Origin: Pyricularia pennisetigena
Lineage: Eukaryota > Ascomycota > Sordariomycetes > Magnaporthales > Pyriculariaceae
Reading direction: 5' to 3'
DNA: 64,000 bases
Assembly: GCF_004337985.1 (NCBI RefSeq)
Contig: NC_043740.1
Location: forward strand, 496,001 to 560,000
Each line of letters opens with the position of its first letter. Positions within the stretch are counted from its first letter, which is position 1. Below are positions 36,101-45,488 of this stretch, in pieces. A program made the position numbers and the translations under genes. The notes below the pieces were generated by a model. It was not told the origin of the DNA and searched no databases. It saw nothing but the letters and a program-made list of their open reading frames with translations.

Positions 36101-36990
36101 TAAATCGGGCAATTTCGTGGGAATTTGCGGCGGTTATTTAAACGTATATAAATTATATAAAATTGGTGGGGCGGTAACGGTTACGCCAAAATTTAATAAT
36201 ATCGCGAATAAATTTGGTTTCGGGGTTTAATTCCGGGGTGGTAAATTCCGTTTCGGATTGGGATTCGTAGGTAATTTGCGGTTAATCGAATAAATACGGC
36301 CTAAATACCCATTTATTTTCCAAAAAGGAATTGGGCGATAATAATCGCGATAACGTTAAAAATAATAATATTAAATCCAATATAAAATATTGGTTTACGG
36401 GTTGCGCGGACGGAAATACTATTTCGGGTAAATCCATTAATATTATCGGTAATATATATTTTCCATTATTAGGTTAAACGTTGTTTAAATATAATAATAA
36501 TAGGATAATGGTTAATTTAAATGGATGGTTATTATATAAATTTTTTTTATTAACGGTAATTGTAATTGAGGGTGTTGCGACGACGTTGGGTTTGGTATTG
36601 GGGATACCGCTATAAGCGGCGAAATGCGACAAGTTGTCCTCAGATTAGAACGAGCGCGATTTTTTCGGCCAATGTAATTGGTCGAAAAACCATGTGGCTA
36701 AAAGGTATATGGAGCGTTCGGTCCCCACTGCGAAGCAGGGGGGTCTAGTCTGAGCACTGAGACTAAACCAGAGCGTTCTTTGGATGGACCCACAGGTACA
36801 TTGCAAAGCCCCAATTGAGCCACGCTCAATTGTGGAGCTCTGGGCTTCAGGGATGAGCCCTGAGACTAGGTAATTGCAGTAATTTGAAGTTTGGATAACC
36901 CGGTTTTATAATAAAAAGTACGAGCGCGTGTTCGTTGGGATTCGGTAAGGTGCTTGGTTATAGTGATAATCAACGTGGATTTTAATAGCG
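33200..36990 (-). pseudogene. Gene Z of element C: minus-strand, HTH-like N terminus, unknown
   Basis: Coding-like text on the minus strand starts near 36990 with HLTESQRTRARTFYYKTGLS (about 36954-36895), the pattern of a helix-turn-helix found at the N terminus of many fungal transposon-related proteins. A 277-bp hairpin repeat interrupts it directly afterwards (36596-36873). Open parts follow at 35489-35761 (SRYINISAFNLRTFPPKNNY), 34933-35211 (FRQKWSQTPAFLQYPDSYYE), 34401-34583 and 33934-34329 (CKTKNYSFEILYLTWLLRSK; TTAGNGFKPVNLAIKYINKG). The last part vaguely recalls the C-terminal half of large fungal DUF6589-type proteins, but I would not rely on that. It converges with the SNF2-like gene; their ends are about 40-100 bases apart. 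Confidence 0.45.
36596..36873 (-). repeat. Composite hairpin repeat (type 2 inside type 1) at the AT/GC boundary
   Basis: Read on the minus strand, a type-1 unit starts AGTCTCAGGGCTCATCCC (about 36868) and runs to AACGCTCTGG. There a type-2 unit (AGTCTCAGTGCTCAGACT ... ATCTGAGGAC, 36768-36637) is inserted. The type-1 tail ACAACTTGTCGCATTTCGCC and the terminal hairpin CGCTTATAGCGG follow. Stems are intact, for example GGGCTTCAGGGATGAGCCC and CAATTGAGC paired with GCTCAATTG. Confidence 0.75.
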
Positions 36991-37240
36991 ATTTGTTAAT
37001 TATTTTGCAAGGTTAACAAAAAACACCAAAAAATTAATCGCGGCCGTGATTTTAGGTGTTAAAGTCGTTGAATCAGCGAATACGTATACAAAACAACTGT
37101 GATACCTGTAAAAAAAAAGCACGAAGTACCTGTGGGTTAGAAGTTTCTAGATTACACTAAAATTAGTTAGCGTTGTGAAAGTTACATCGACAAATGCACG
37201 GTGACAAGGGGTGGTTTTTTTTGCCTGCCACCGTAGCAAG
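36991..37240. other. Transition from AT-rich repeats to the gene island
   Basis: Base composition changes within about 200 bases from AT-rich repeat sequence to balanced sequence. No gene, TIR or LTR end was seen at the boundary. Confidence 0.4.
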
Positions 37241-37307
37241 CCACGACGTGGAGCGAAGTGGATCAATTGTGGAGTTCTGGGCTTCAGGGATGAGCCCTGA
37301 GACTACA
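37241..37307 (-). repeat. Hairpin repeat type 1, 5' fragment
   Basis: Minus strand AGTCTCAGGGCTCATCCCTG through AACTCCACAATTGATCCACT. Only the first ~65 bases of the repeat are present. It lies inside balanced-composition DNA and is nearly free of RIP changes, so it is close to the unmutated form. Confidence 0.7.
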
Positions 37308-40032
37308 ATTACTGTTGGAATAGAGAAAAATATGCGTTCAAATCATCAATTTCATGGTGAGTCACGTGTGAGTATAAAATGGAAGGACGTTGGAAGTTTC
37401 GTTCCTTCGCCTCAAGAGCATCAAGTTCGTAAATGGCAGCTTAAAGAATTTCATCCTAGATCAAAAGCACTTCCCGAACCAGGGCTGCATGACAATCTTC
37501 GCCGCGGAGCCGGGCCCGCGAGGTTCGACGCCATCGAAACCGGAGTTTCCCGAGGGCCGAGGCTCTTGCTGATTTGTGCACTTCTCTGTCAGCCCTTTGT
37601 CTCGCTCATTCCCTTTTACTTTTGCGTTTTTTGAAATCTTCGGCGATTTAGAATCCCGTCGACGCCCAATGTCATAGACGACCAATCTCTTATACGCTGC
37701 ACCATCCGAACGAAATCCTTAAAAATATGATCACAAAATATCTAAGGGAAAGGATAAGTGCATCAATACCGGGAGGCATCCTACCCATGAAGCACTACTA
37801 GGACGTACGGAAACAGTCCGTCAGTGAGCAAATTCACCGGCGGGTTTCTATTTTGCCGGACTAAACAGCTCTTGATCTTGATAAACATGGCTGCCCTGGA
37901 CGTTTCTTGGCTGTCGACGAGGCCAAAGTCATCTTGTGCCGCTGGTTGCTCAGGTACAACTGGAAACTGGCTGACTTGACGACCACTGACTTTGTCTGCT
38001 TTAGAACGGAGCTCATAATAAACCCCTAACCCAAAGTCTCGTGCCGGCGCTGGAAGGAGAGAAATCCGATATGGATTCGCCAGCCACAGGTGAGATGTGA
38101 ATCACAGCAGCCTAGCCTTTTCTCACGGGCCTGGCATGCGTTAGTAGATAGGAGTTGTGTGATCTGGCAGCTGTACTGTTGCGAAACATTGAATTGATGC
38201 TTTCCCTAGCATATTATTTTCATGTTGGGTCATGTCCAGCACTTCTGTATCTCGTTGTAGTTGGCCGAGGACAGCAGGCAGGTCTGTGCCTGTATGATTT
38301 GGCCAAATCCTCTCAATCAAGGGTTCACCTCAACCCGGCAGATTACCCTACAAACTGACATGTAAGAGTCGGACGAGGGTCGAATTGCGTGACACATTAC
38401 ATAGTTCGTTAGAGAACTGCTGGTATTTCATCATCATTTTCCCTTGCCTCCGGGTATGTCTCGGTTACCTGATTATAAAATACATTTGCAGTATGAACTG
38501 GCTTGGACCTCGTTGGTGGCAATCAGGGAGGGCCCCTCATAGGCTGCTTCCCCTGTTGGAACCAATTTGCGTGCTACTTTCAAGCGAGTATTGATGGTCA
38601 GGTCGAGCAGCACAGTCCAACACCATTTCCAGGCAAGCCGGAAGAGGGCGACCGGCTCTGAGTTGAAGGCCAGTGTTAGTATAGATGTCACCGGGAGCGT
38701 CATGCGGCCTCACTTTGAGCATCGTCAAGTAAATCTTTTTTTTTAAACCACTGCTATATATCAGCCTTGTCGTACTTAACGCAGATGAGTGATGTCCAAC
38801 GCATCTCTGTGTGAGCAGTCCGTCGTTCGAGCGTCCGTTCACCTCCGTGCACCTGTACCCGGACAAGCCGTTGGAATCTTTTCGGGGTCGACAGCAAACA
38901 CTGTCTCGCCTCTTCCCGTACATTTTGTTGACGGAATAACTTTCTGTCAATTTCTTTCTTTTTGTTTTGGCTGCATCTGATGTAAAAGTTTAAGCCAAGA
39001 CCCGATAGTATATCCTCGCTGACCCGGTGGAAGAGAGATTTCAAGGGCGATGGGAAGTGCTCGGGACAGGCCGAGATCGCCATGTTAGATCCAAGGGTGG
39101 GAGGATGAGGGGAACGACGAGGGTTAATAGAAAGATCTTCCTTGCCATTGAAAAGACAGCACATTGAATCAGCAAAGTTTCGGAAACTTTACTCCGCTAA
39201 TATGTTGCTGGACGCTGCAAGAACCTCTCGCAGTTCTCACTGCAACTCGCCAGGATCATCGCCAGCTGCGGTTCCCTCTGGAAATTAGCCTCCCGAGAGT
39301 CACTAGAAAGACTCGCTGAAATATCCCCGCGTCTCTAAGTACCTTTTCCCACAAGGATATAATGCTTCCCGCTTACGTGGGCCGCAACTGGAGGCGAAGG
39401 GAGCGTGATTTTGCTGTCTTCCTCATGTGCGAATCTGACAGATATGCGTTAGGTGTACTGTCTGCTACACTAGGAATTTAGTATCATCACAGTACAGCAT
39501 TACACTGCCAAAATCCAACCATGACCCATTTCTACAGTTGCCGTTCCCCCCATGAGACGGAGATAGCTGTTTGTTTCAAGCCTTGGTAGGTTCCACGACG
39601 AGCCAGCCTCTGCGCTCTACATCGACAGCGGAAAAAGATGTTGCCCAGGCGTCGCTGCGTAAGGCCGCCAAGGGACGCGAGGCACCAGCAGCTCTGTCCT
39701 CCGGGCTTGCCAGGCGCCGGGGTCGACGGTGCTCTCATCTGGGCCTTCTGTAGTCGGCCAGCCCGGGGGCCGACATATTGGAGCAAACCCATGATGTCGC
39801 CGCCATTCCCGCTAGGCTGCCATTTTGTATTGCATTACAAGATAGACAAGAGCTATGTGGCAGCCTGAATGGTAGCCTGAAGACACATTTGTTGATGTGC
39901 ATGCTTTGAGCACGTGATAGCCAACAGCGATCCCTGCAGATTTCAGCCGCAGATTCTGCCCTACTATGAGCTGCTGCTGCCGCTACGCATCCTCGGATCC
40001 CCCATGACATGGTACCTGTTCGACGGCGGCAC

Positions 40033-40063
<31 letters not shown>

Positions 40064-41044
40064 NNNNTGGTGTTAAAAGTTTCGCGCCATTGCTTCATTC
40101 AGAGCACGTTTAGGGCATGAGTTTTACGGTTCATGATCGGTCCACAGTAACCACGGCACAGCCTCCAGCCCATCGGGACCGAGCCATCGACGCCACATGG
40201 AGACTGGCCCTGTGGTTTTTTCATGTCGCGATGGCTGTGGCGTCCACCAGCTTGAACCAATGCCAGAGCGCTGCAATCACCATTGGTCCCTGCATGAGCT
40301 AGCCAGTTGGTTCCCTCTTTGGATCGAGCGGTGCGATGAAGCCCGTGCGTGCGATGGTCGCCTCGAGACACCAAGAACTTGGCCTGTTGCTGCACGTAGA
40401 CGGCAATCAAAGGACCAAATCGTAGTTTGCGGTGGATTGCAGAACATCGATCATCTTTTTCTGCAGGTTCGATGCGTGGTTACAACGTCCAACGCAAGAG
40501 TTCAGGCCGAATTCTGGCTAGACCCCGGCTCGATCCAGATCGTGGGAATGATGATCCTGCCAAGCAGTGGGCAGTGGGGTGATCTCGTCACTTCACAGCC
40601 AGGGAACTACCCTGTTCCAGTAAACTTCGCCCCGAAAATGTCGGTTCCGATTGCATCACAGGCAACATGCCTTTGGGAAAGAAATACATAAATGGTGTAG
40701 TGTAGTCGAGCGATCTTGCGCTCCAAATAGTCCCTATGTACCAAGAAAAAGTAGTATGCTTCCAAACTCTATTATGTAATAATGGTGACCATAGGCTTTT
40801 TTTTTTTCTTCTCTTGCTTCTTAATGACAGATTGTAAATTCAGATGCACTGTAGTTCTGGGTGCTCTCTCGAGAAACTTTAGGTCCAGCCAAGTATACAG
40901 CTCAATTCGCTGCATAGCAGAGCGATAAAATGCAGGGGAGATTGTTATTGGGATAACATCGAAAAAATTAAACAATAAAAAAAGCAATCTAGGGTATCCA
41001 ATTTTCCGCTTCGTAATCTCATCCAACAAACAAAATTTGAGTCG
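37308..41044. other. Gene island, left part: no gene that I can support
   Basis: About 3.7 kb of balanced composition. Several frames of 60-160 codons exist on both strands (for example 38537-38950 minus, 40197-40691 plus). They overlap each other, lack family signatures and show no consistent codon bias. It may hold decayed genes, UTRs or non-coding RNA. A T-run followed by four N lies at 40036-40067. Confidence 0.4.
40036..40067. other. 28-base T-run followed by four undetermined bases
   Basis: T at 40036-40063, then NNNN at 40064-40067. This is probably a sequencing or assembly break at a homopolymer; the true length between the flanks is unknown. Confidence 0.9.
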
Positions 41045-42052
41045 TTATAGCATAACAACTCCAGTTCCAAAAAGCGCCATCGTAAGGACAAGCAACCCGG
41101 GCACGGCCAACGCAGCAGCGCCTCCACCCATGCCCTTTTTGAAACCCCTCTCCTCGCCGCCGAGGTACAGCGCGCCAATGTCGGTCAAGCCGCCGCTCGA
41201 ATCGAAGAGCGAGACCTTGTTCCCGGTCCACGCGTTGGCATTGTTGGACCTAAAGGCGCCGAACCACGCGTACGCCTCGACCCAATCCTGCGCGTCCAAG
41301 TAGGCGAGGCTCTCGTTCATCATGGCAAAGGTGGCGTCGTCGTCGGCCTTGGGCATGGCCATCTCCGTGACCCAGTACTTGAGGTCCTTGCCGTCGACTC
41401 CGCCTCCCGCCATGTCCCTGCCGTCGCTGTACAGGTCGCGCACGTCGCCCAGCCAGCCCCTCAAGCCGTGCTGGTCGCCGTACCAGTGCACCGCGACAAA
41501 GTCGGTCGGGCACCCGTTGTCCTTGTCAATGTCCCAGCACGACTCGTTGAAGTCGCGCAGCCACACCAGGCCGCGCGGCGACCCCGTCACGCACGGGTGG
41601 CTGATCTTCCACGTCCGCTTGCGGTCGCGCGACTCGGTGCGCAGCGGCGCGATGTGCCGGATGTAGGCCTCGGCGGCGTCGCGGGGCGAGATGGCCGAGC
41701 CCCCCGTCTCGGTCTCGCCGTCAGGCTCGTTGAAGCTGAGGAGGTGCGTCGACGAGTCAGGCGTGCGCTCGAGCGTGGACACGAGCTGCCGGTCGTCGGT
41801 GTCGTCGAGGTTGTGGATCAGCGGCACGAACGGGACCGAGTCGCCGACCGCCCGTGCCATGTTGCGCGACCACGTGTAGTACCAGCTGATGAGCGATTCG
41901 TCCGACAGCAAGACGCGGCTGTCATCTGGGTTCGTGCTTTCGTCTTGGACATACGCGAGGCCGCGCTTGGTTGGCAGGTCGGCCGCCGTCGCTGACAGGA
42001 CGGCGGTGGCGGTCAGGCCGAGGATGATGCAAGGTGTCCAACGATGATGCAT
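41045..42052 (-). CDS. GH128-type glycoside hydrolase (endo-beta-1,3-glucanase), secreted, likely GPI-anchored
   Basis: 335 residues, one exon. Residues 1-24 form a signal peptide (Leu/Ala/Thr-rich core, likely cut after ATAA). The catalytic domain covers about 30-300. LSFNEPD at 105-111 holds the likely acid/base Glu109, and YWVTEMAMP at 226-234 the likely nucleophile Glu230, as in the GH128 ('Asl1-like') family; ISWYYTWS at 55-62 and VAVHWYGD at 186-193 are further family signatures. Sequons lie at Asn169 and Asn246. Residues 304-335 are a small-residue/Gly run plus hydrophobic tail ending VVML, typical of a GPI-attachment signal. Family members cleave beta-1,3-glucan, so a role in wall remodelling is plausible. 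Codons are GC-rich and no RIP damage is seen. It is divergent from the monooxygenase gene, 1.15 kb apart. The exact substrate is uncertain. Confidence 0.9.
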   Translation of the reverse strand: MHHRWTPCIILGLTATAVLSATAADLPTKRGLAYVQDESTNPDDSRVLLSDESLISWYYTWSRNMARAVGDSVPFVPLIHNLDDTDDRQLVSTLERTPDSSTHLLSFNEPDGETETGGSAISPRDAAEAYIRHIAPLRTESRDRKRTWKISHPCVTGSPRGLVWLRDFNESCWDIDKDNGCPTDFVAVHWYGDQHGLRGWLGDVRDLYSDGRDMAGGGVDGKDLKYWVTEMAMPKADDDATFAMMNESLAYLDAQDWVEAYAWFGAFRSNNANAWTGNKVSLFDSSGGLTDIGALYLGGEERGFKKGMGGGAAALAVPGLLVLTMALFGTGVVML

Positions 42053-43200
42053 TCTGGGGCGGGTTATGGGAGCAGTAGAGGCTTTGGCTTAAAATGTCAC
42101 CTGTGTAGGAAGGACGCCATTGTGAATGCAACAAACTAAAATAGCGTTTACTCATGCTGAAGGAAGTTGCTCCGAGGATTTTATTTTGCTGTGTTTCCCT
42201 CATGTTGCGTGCGCGCGTCCAGTCTTGGAGGTGTCATCGGTGCGCTGACGTCACTGATGCTTGGGCGGGAGCTGAAGTGGATTTTGGCAGCTCAGGCTTT
42301 GATATCTTGGTTCTGGAGAGCTGGGCAAGCTTTGCATCCATCCAGTGGGGCGAGCGTGCAATTGGCGAGCAGCCAACAAAGCAAACCAGTGACGAATTGA
42401 CGGTGAGGAAGCAAGGGTCCAGAAACAAGGGTCTTATCCAACTCATGGTGATTAATGGTGAATGTGGAATTGATGAATACAAACAACAAGATGCGATCGC
42501 AAACAAATGTGGGCAAATTAGTCCGAAAATATGTGCATGACCAGATCCCGCGTTTACGAAACAAGCCGATTTTGCTGGTGAGCTGCATGGGTCAGGGTAC
42601 CTGATAAAGGATTTGGATAGTAGATTTGTTCTTGCACGGCAGGGTACCCAAGATATTAAAAAAAAAAAAAAAAATCGCCGAGGTAGGCAGACATGTATAC
42701 TTTGTACTCTGCACCATAGTAGATGCTAGATGTTAATACTACTACTGTAGCTCTAGGTTTGGTCTTGGCATGCTGAGCAAATGCTGCATAATTAACTTGC
42801 AAAGTAAAATAACCTTTGCATCGTTCCGCATGTTACATGAATTCGTGGTAAATCTTCCCTAACGAGTTCTAGACTTCATCCCATCTAAAGCTACCAAGTT
42901 TCCATACGCTAGTCTGATCATTTCTTATTACCCAGCAAGTTCGGTGGCTACGGCCACGAGACATGAGATATTAGATGAAGGGCTAGCCCCGGTAACCAGA
43001 GGCCGATTTAGAAACAGTGCGTGCTCTAGAGTTGGATCTAACTGCTTAGTGCCGATTACTTCTTCCTAGAATGACGAAGCTCAGCTCCAACCGAGGATTG
43101 TGGCTCGTCTTTCCCCCGGATAACTCGTCACTCAAAATGTCGGCCACAGCCACTTTTCCCACCCCATTTATAACAAAGAGACAATCAATACACCGGCGGC
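42053..43200. other. Divergent intergenic region between glucanase and monooxygenase
   Basis: About 1.15 kb upstream of both genes. It contains an 18-base A-run at about 42658-42675 and no convincing gene. ATTTATAA at 43166-43173 lies only 28 bases before the monooxygenase ATG, close for a TATA box, so the transcript start or the start codon may differ from the call. Confidence 0.5.
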
Positions 43201-44535
43201 ATGGACGACTCCTTCCGCGTCATTGTAATCGGTGCCGGCCCCGTCGGGCTGATGGCATGCCACGCCCTGTCCAGGGCCGGCATCGACCACGTGCTGCTGG
43301 AGAAGCGCCCAAAGCTCGACAAGGAGGCCGGCACGTCCATCGCCATGTGGCCGCACAACGTCCGCGTGCTTGACCAGCTGGGCCTGCTCGACGAGGCACT
43401 CGACCTGTACATGCCCGTGCTAAACAAGATCAATCTGCGCCGCGACGGCACCATCACCGGCCGCAACGACATGTTCGCCGCCGTCCAGCGCAACCATGGC
43501 CACAACTGGATGTGCTTCCACCGCGCCCGCCTGATGGACCTACTGTACCGACGCCTGCCGGAGAATACCGACAAGATCTTTTTCGACAAAAAAGTGGTTG
43601 ACATCGACGAGTCCGCTCCGGATTCCGTCACTGTTACATGCGAGGATGGGAGCAGCTACACTGGATCAATGGTCCTCGGGGCCGACGGCGTGCACAGCAC
43701 GGTCCGACGCCTGATGAACAAAAGCGTTGGAGGCGATTCGGAGGTGGAAAAGGAGGACGCCTGTTTCAAGGCGAGCTACCGTGGCCTGTACGGTTACTCG
43801 GCCCGGTTCCCCCAGCTTCAACAATCAACAATATACGAGACGCACGGGAAGCAATTCTCCATTCAGCTCGTAGTCGCCGAAGAACAGCAGCACTTTATCA
43901 TATACGAAAAGCTAGAATACCCGACGAGCAAAATGGGCCAGCGATTTACTCAGGTCCACAGGGATGCGATGGCCGCCGAGTTCGCCGACGTGAAGTTCGC
44001 CGAGGGGGTGACTTTTGGCAACATTTGGGCAGCGTCCAAGTGGAGCAACATGTCCCTAATCGAAGAGGGGACGGTTTCTCGTTGGCACCGCGGGCGCGTT
44101 GTGCTGGTGGGCGACGCCGTGCACAAGATGACGCCCAACAGTGGTTTTGGGATGAACAGCGGCGTGCAAGGCGTCGTGAGTCTTGTGAACCGCTTATACA
44201 ATCTGCTAAATGGACACAAGGAACTGGCGCCGGATGTCTCAGAGCTCGAACAGGCCTTCGGGCATTATCAGTCCGCGCGGCTTCGTGCAACCCGGGAAGT
44301 CGTCCAGATATGTGGCATGTACACACGACTTGTCGCGTGGGATAACTTTGTCTTGCGCATGGCAGATCAGCACATACTGCCGCTCATCGGCGGCGATATC
44401 ACATCACTCAATCTTTTGATGTCACCGATAGTGCAGAAGGGAGTTGTGTTGAGCTTTTTACGAGAGAAGAACTTTCGCCAGGGAACACAAAGATACAAGC
44501 ACCCGCATCAAGAAAACAGTTTGGATGAAAAATGA
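43201..44535 (+). CDS. FAD-dependent monooxygenase (PHBH-type fold), secondary-metabolism-like
   Basis: 444 residues, one exon. VIVIGAGPVGLMACHALSRA at 7-26 is the Rossmann FAD-binding GxGxxG motif, with the ribose-binding Glu34 in VLLEKR. GADGVHSTVRR at 160-170 is the DG motif that also contacts NAD(P)H. GDAVHKMTPNSGFGMNSG at 304-321 is the GD motif binding the FAD pyrophosphate and ribityl. The MTPN segment and the first 60 residues recall the epoxidases of fungal indole-diterpene and meroterpenoid pathways (PaxM type). Such enzymes insert one oxygen atom from O2 using NAD(P)H. No polyketide synthase, terpene cyclase, P450 or prenyltransferase lies within the window, so its pathway is unknown. 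The C terminus (430-444) is polar, without the membrane segment of some relatives. Codons are GC-rich; no RIP damage. Confidence 0.9.
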   Translation: MDDSFRVIVIGAGPVGLMACHALSRAGIDHVLLEKRPKLDKEAGTSIAMWPHNVRVLDQLGLLDEALDLYMPVLNKINLRRDGTITGRNDMFAAVQRNHGHNWMCFHRARLMDLLYRRLPENTDKIFFDKKVVDIDESAPDSVTVTCEDGSSYTGSMVLGADGVHSTVRRLMNKSVGGDSEVEKEDACFKASYRGLYGYSARFPQLQQSTIYETHGKQFSIQLVVAEEQQHFIIYEKLEYPTSKMGQRFTQVHRDAMAAEFADVKFAEGVTFGNIWAASKWSNMSLIEEGTVSRWHRGRVVLVGDAVHKMTPNSGFGMNSGVQGVVSLVNRLYNLLNGHKELAPDVSELEQAFGHYQSARLRATREVVQICGMYTRLVAWDNFVLRMADQHILPLIGGDITSLNLLMSPIVQKGVVLSFLREKNFRQGTQRYKHPHQENSLDEK

Positions 44536-45488
44536 TTCTTACTGCCGCAGCTTGATGGATGGAATAATAGGGTTGAACAAATGTCAATAACCAAGCATAG
44601 CTAATGCCTTATAGAAGTCCATAGAATACAGTTTAACAGAATTCGAAGGAAAAGAACTTAATAATAACTCCATGCTTCTCTAATATTTCTTTTCGTGGGG
44701 CATGCTTGTGACGACAAGGAATAGACCAGGCGTTCCAGAAGTGGTCATGCACCTGAAGCGATCACCCTTAAAATGTAATTAATCTTTTATAACATTTTAA
44801 CGAATGATTCAATAAAAACAGAAATTCATATGTATATGAGACCGAAAGTTGGCTATTTTGTGGTGTAGGTTTTATTTATGTAGGGCGTCTTTTGGATCAA
44901 ATATTGGGTTTTGCGATAAGAACCATATTTTCGTTTTTTAAAATTCAAATTAAAATATTATAAATATGGAGTGAGTTTTACATTATGAAACGGTTCAAAA
45001 TATGGATTTTACGATTTGGTTTGCCTGGTAAGCGGCTATAGTTAATGATTAATTAATTTTTAAAGTTCGAAATTTAAAAACATATACGAATTGCTCGTGA
45101 ATAAAATATTTACATATAAAATTGAGTTTACATATAAATAAAAATGTAAGAAAATGGTATATAGAGAAGTAGAAATAATATTTAATTTGGTATTTTTGGG
45201 CCGTAAATTAAAATTATTTTTCTTTGAATATTCATTTTTAAAATCTCCATAATAAAACTCATAATGTTAAAAAAAGAATTACTTACTACTAAAATATCTC
45301 GTTTTGAAGGCCAAATGAAACACCTAATTGAATCTTATTCTTAACACTATATACACGATTTCTGTCAGAATATTATTTATGCGCAATTCTGACTAAGATA
45401 ACTATGGGGCTAAAGGTCTATATATATAGACCTTCGGACCTGTAACGGACCTATTCCTGTACTTAGAAGACAATCAATTTTATACCTA
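44536..45488. other. 3' flank of the monooxygenase and AT-rich sequence
   Basis: Composition returns to AT-rich after about 44780. No gene is seen. A perfect 22-bp palindrome with a central TA run lies at 45413-45434, just before the mariner element. Confidence 0.45.

Larger units (their letters stand above)
15190..36990 (+). mobile_element. Element C, copy 1: multi-gene helicase element, split by Gypsy-1
   Basis: Left part 15190-15702, right part 24176 to about 36990; removing Gypsy-1 leaves roughly 13 kb. Gene order on the plus strand is RecQ-like helicase, protein X, protein Y and SNF2-like helicase, then a convergent minus-strand gene Z. Copy 2 (48940-64000) repeats the order as far as the window allows. 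I saw no TIRs, LTRs or target duplication, and both boundaries are estimates: the left one from the end of similarity with 48890-49010, the right one from the change of base composition. Confidence 0.6.

Noticed and set aside
37194..37634. A 146-codon protein at the island edge
   Set aside because: Its first third is a hairpin repeat fragment, and overlapping frames are equally open.
38537..39164. Two overlapping minus-strand genes
   Set aside because: They overlap each other in different frames, have no signatures and include compositional oddities typical of non-coding DNA.
40197..40691. A 164-codon protein
   Set aside because: No recognisable domain, a comparable frame on the other strand, and an assembly gap just upstream. 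Left as unassigned rather than called.
41468..41995. A 175-codon gene opposite the glucanase
   Set aside because: It is the antisense shadow of the GC-rich glucanase codons (Arg/Val/Asp-rich text) and has no family signature.
43638..44345. A 235-codon plus-strand gene inside the monooxygenase
   Set aside because: Out-of-frame shadow; the overlapping frame has clear FAD motifs along its entire length.
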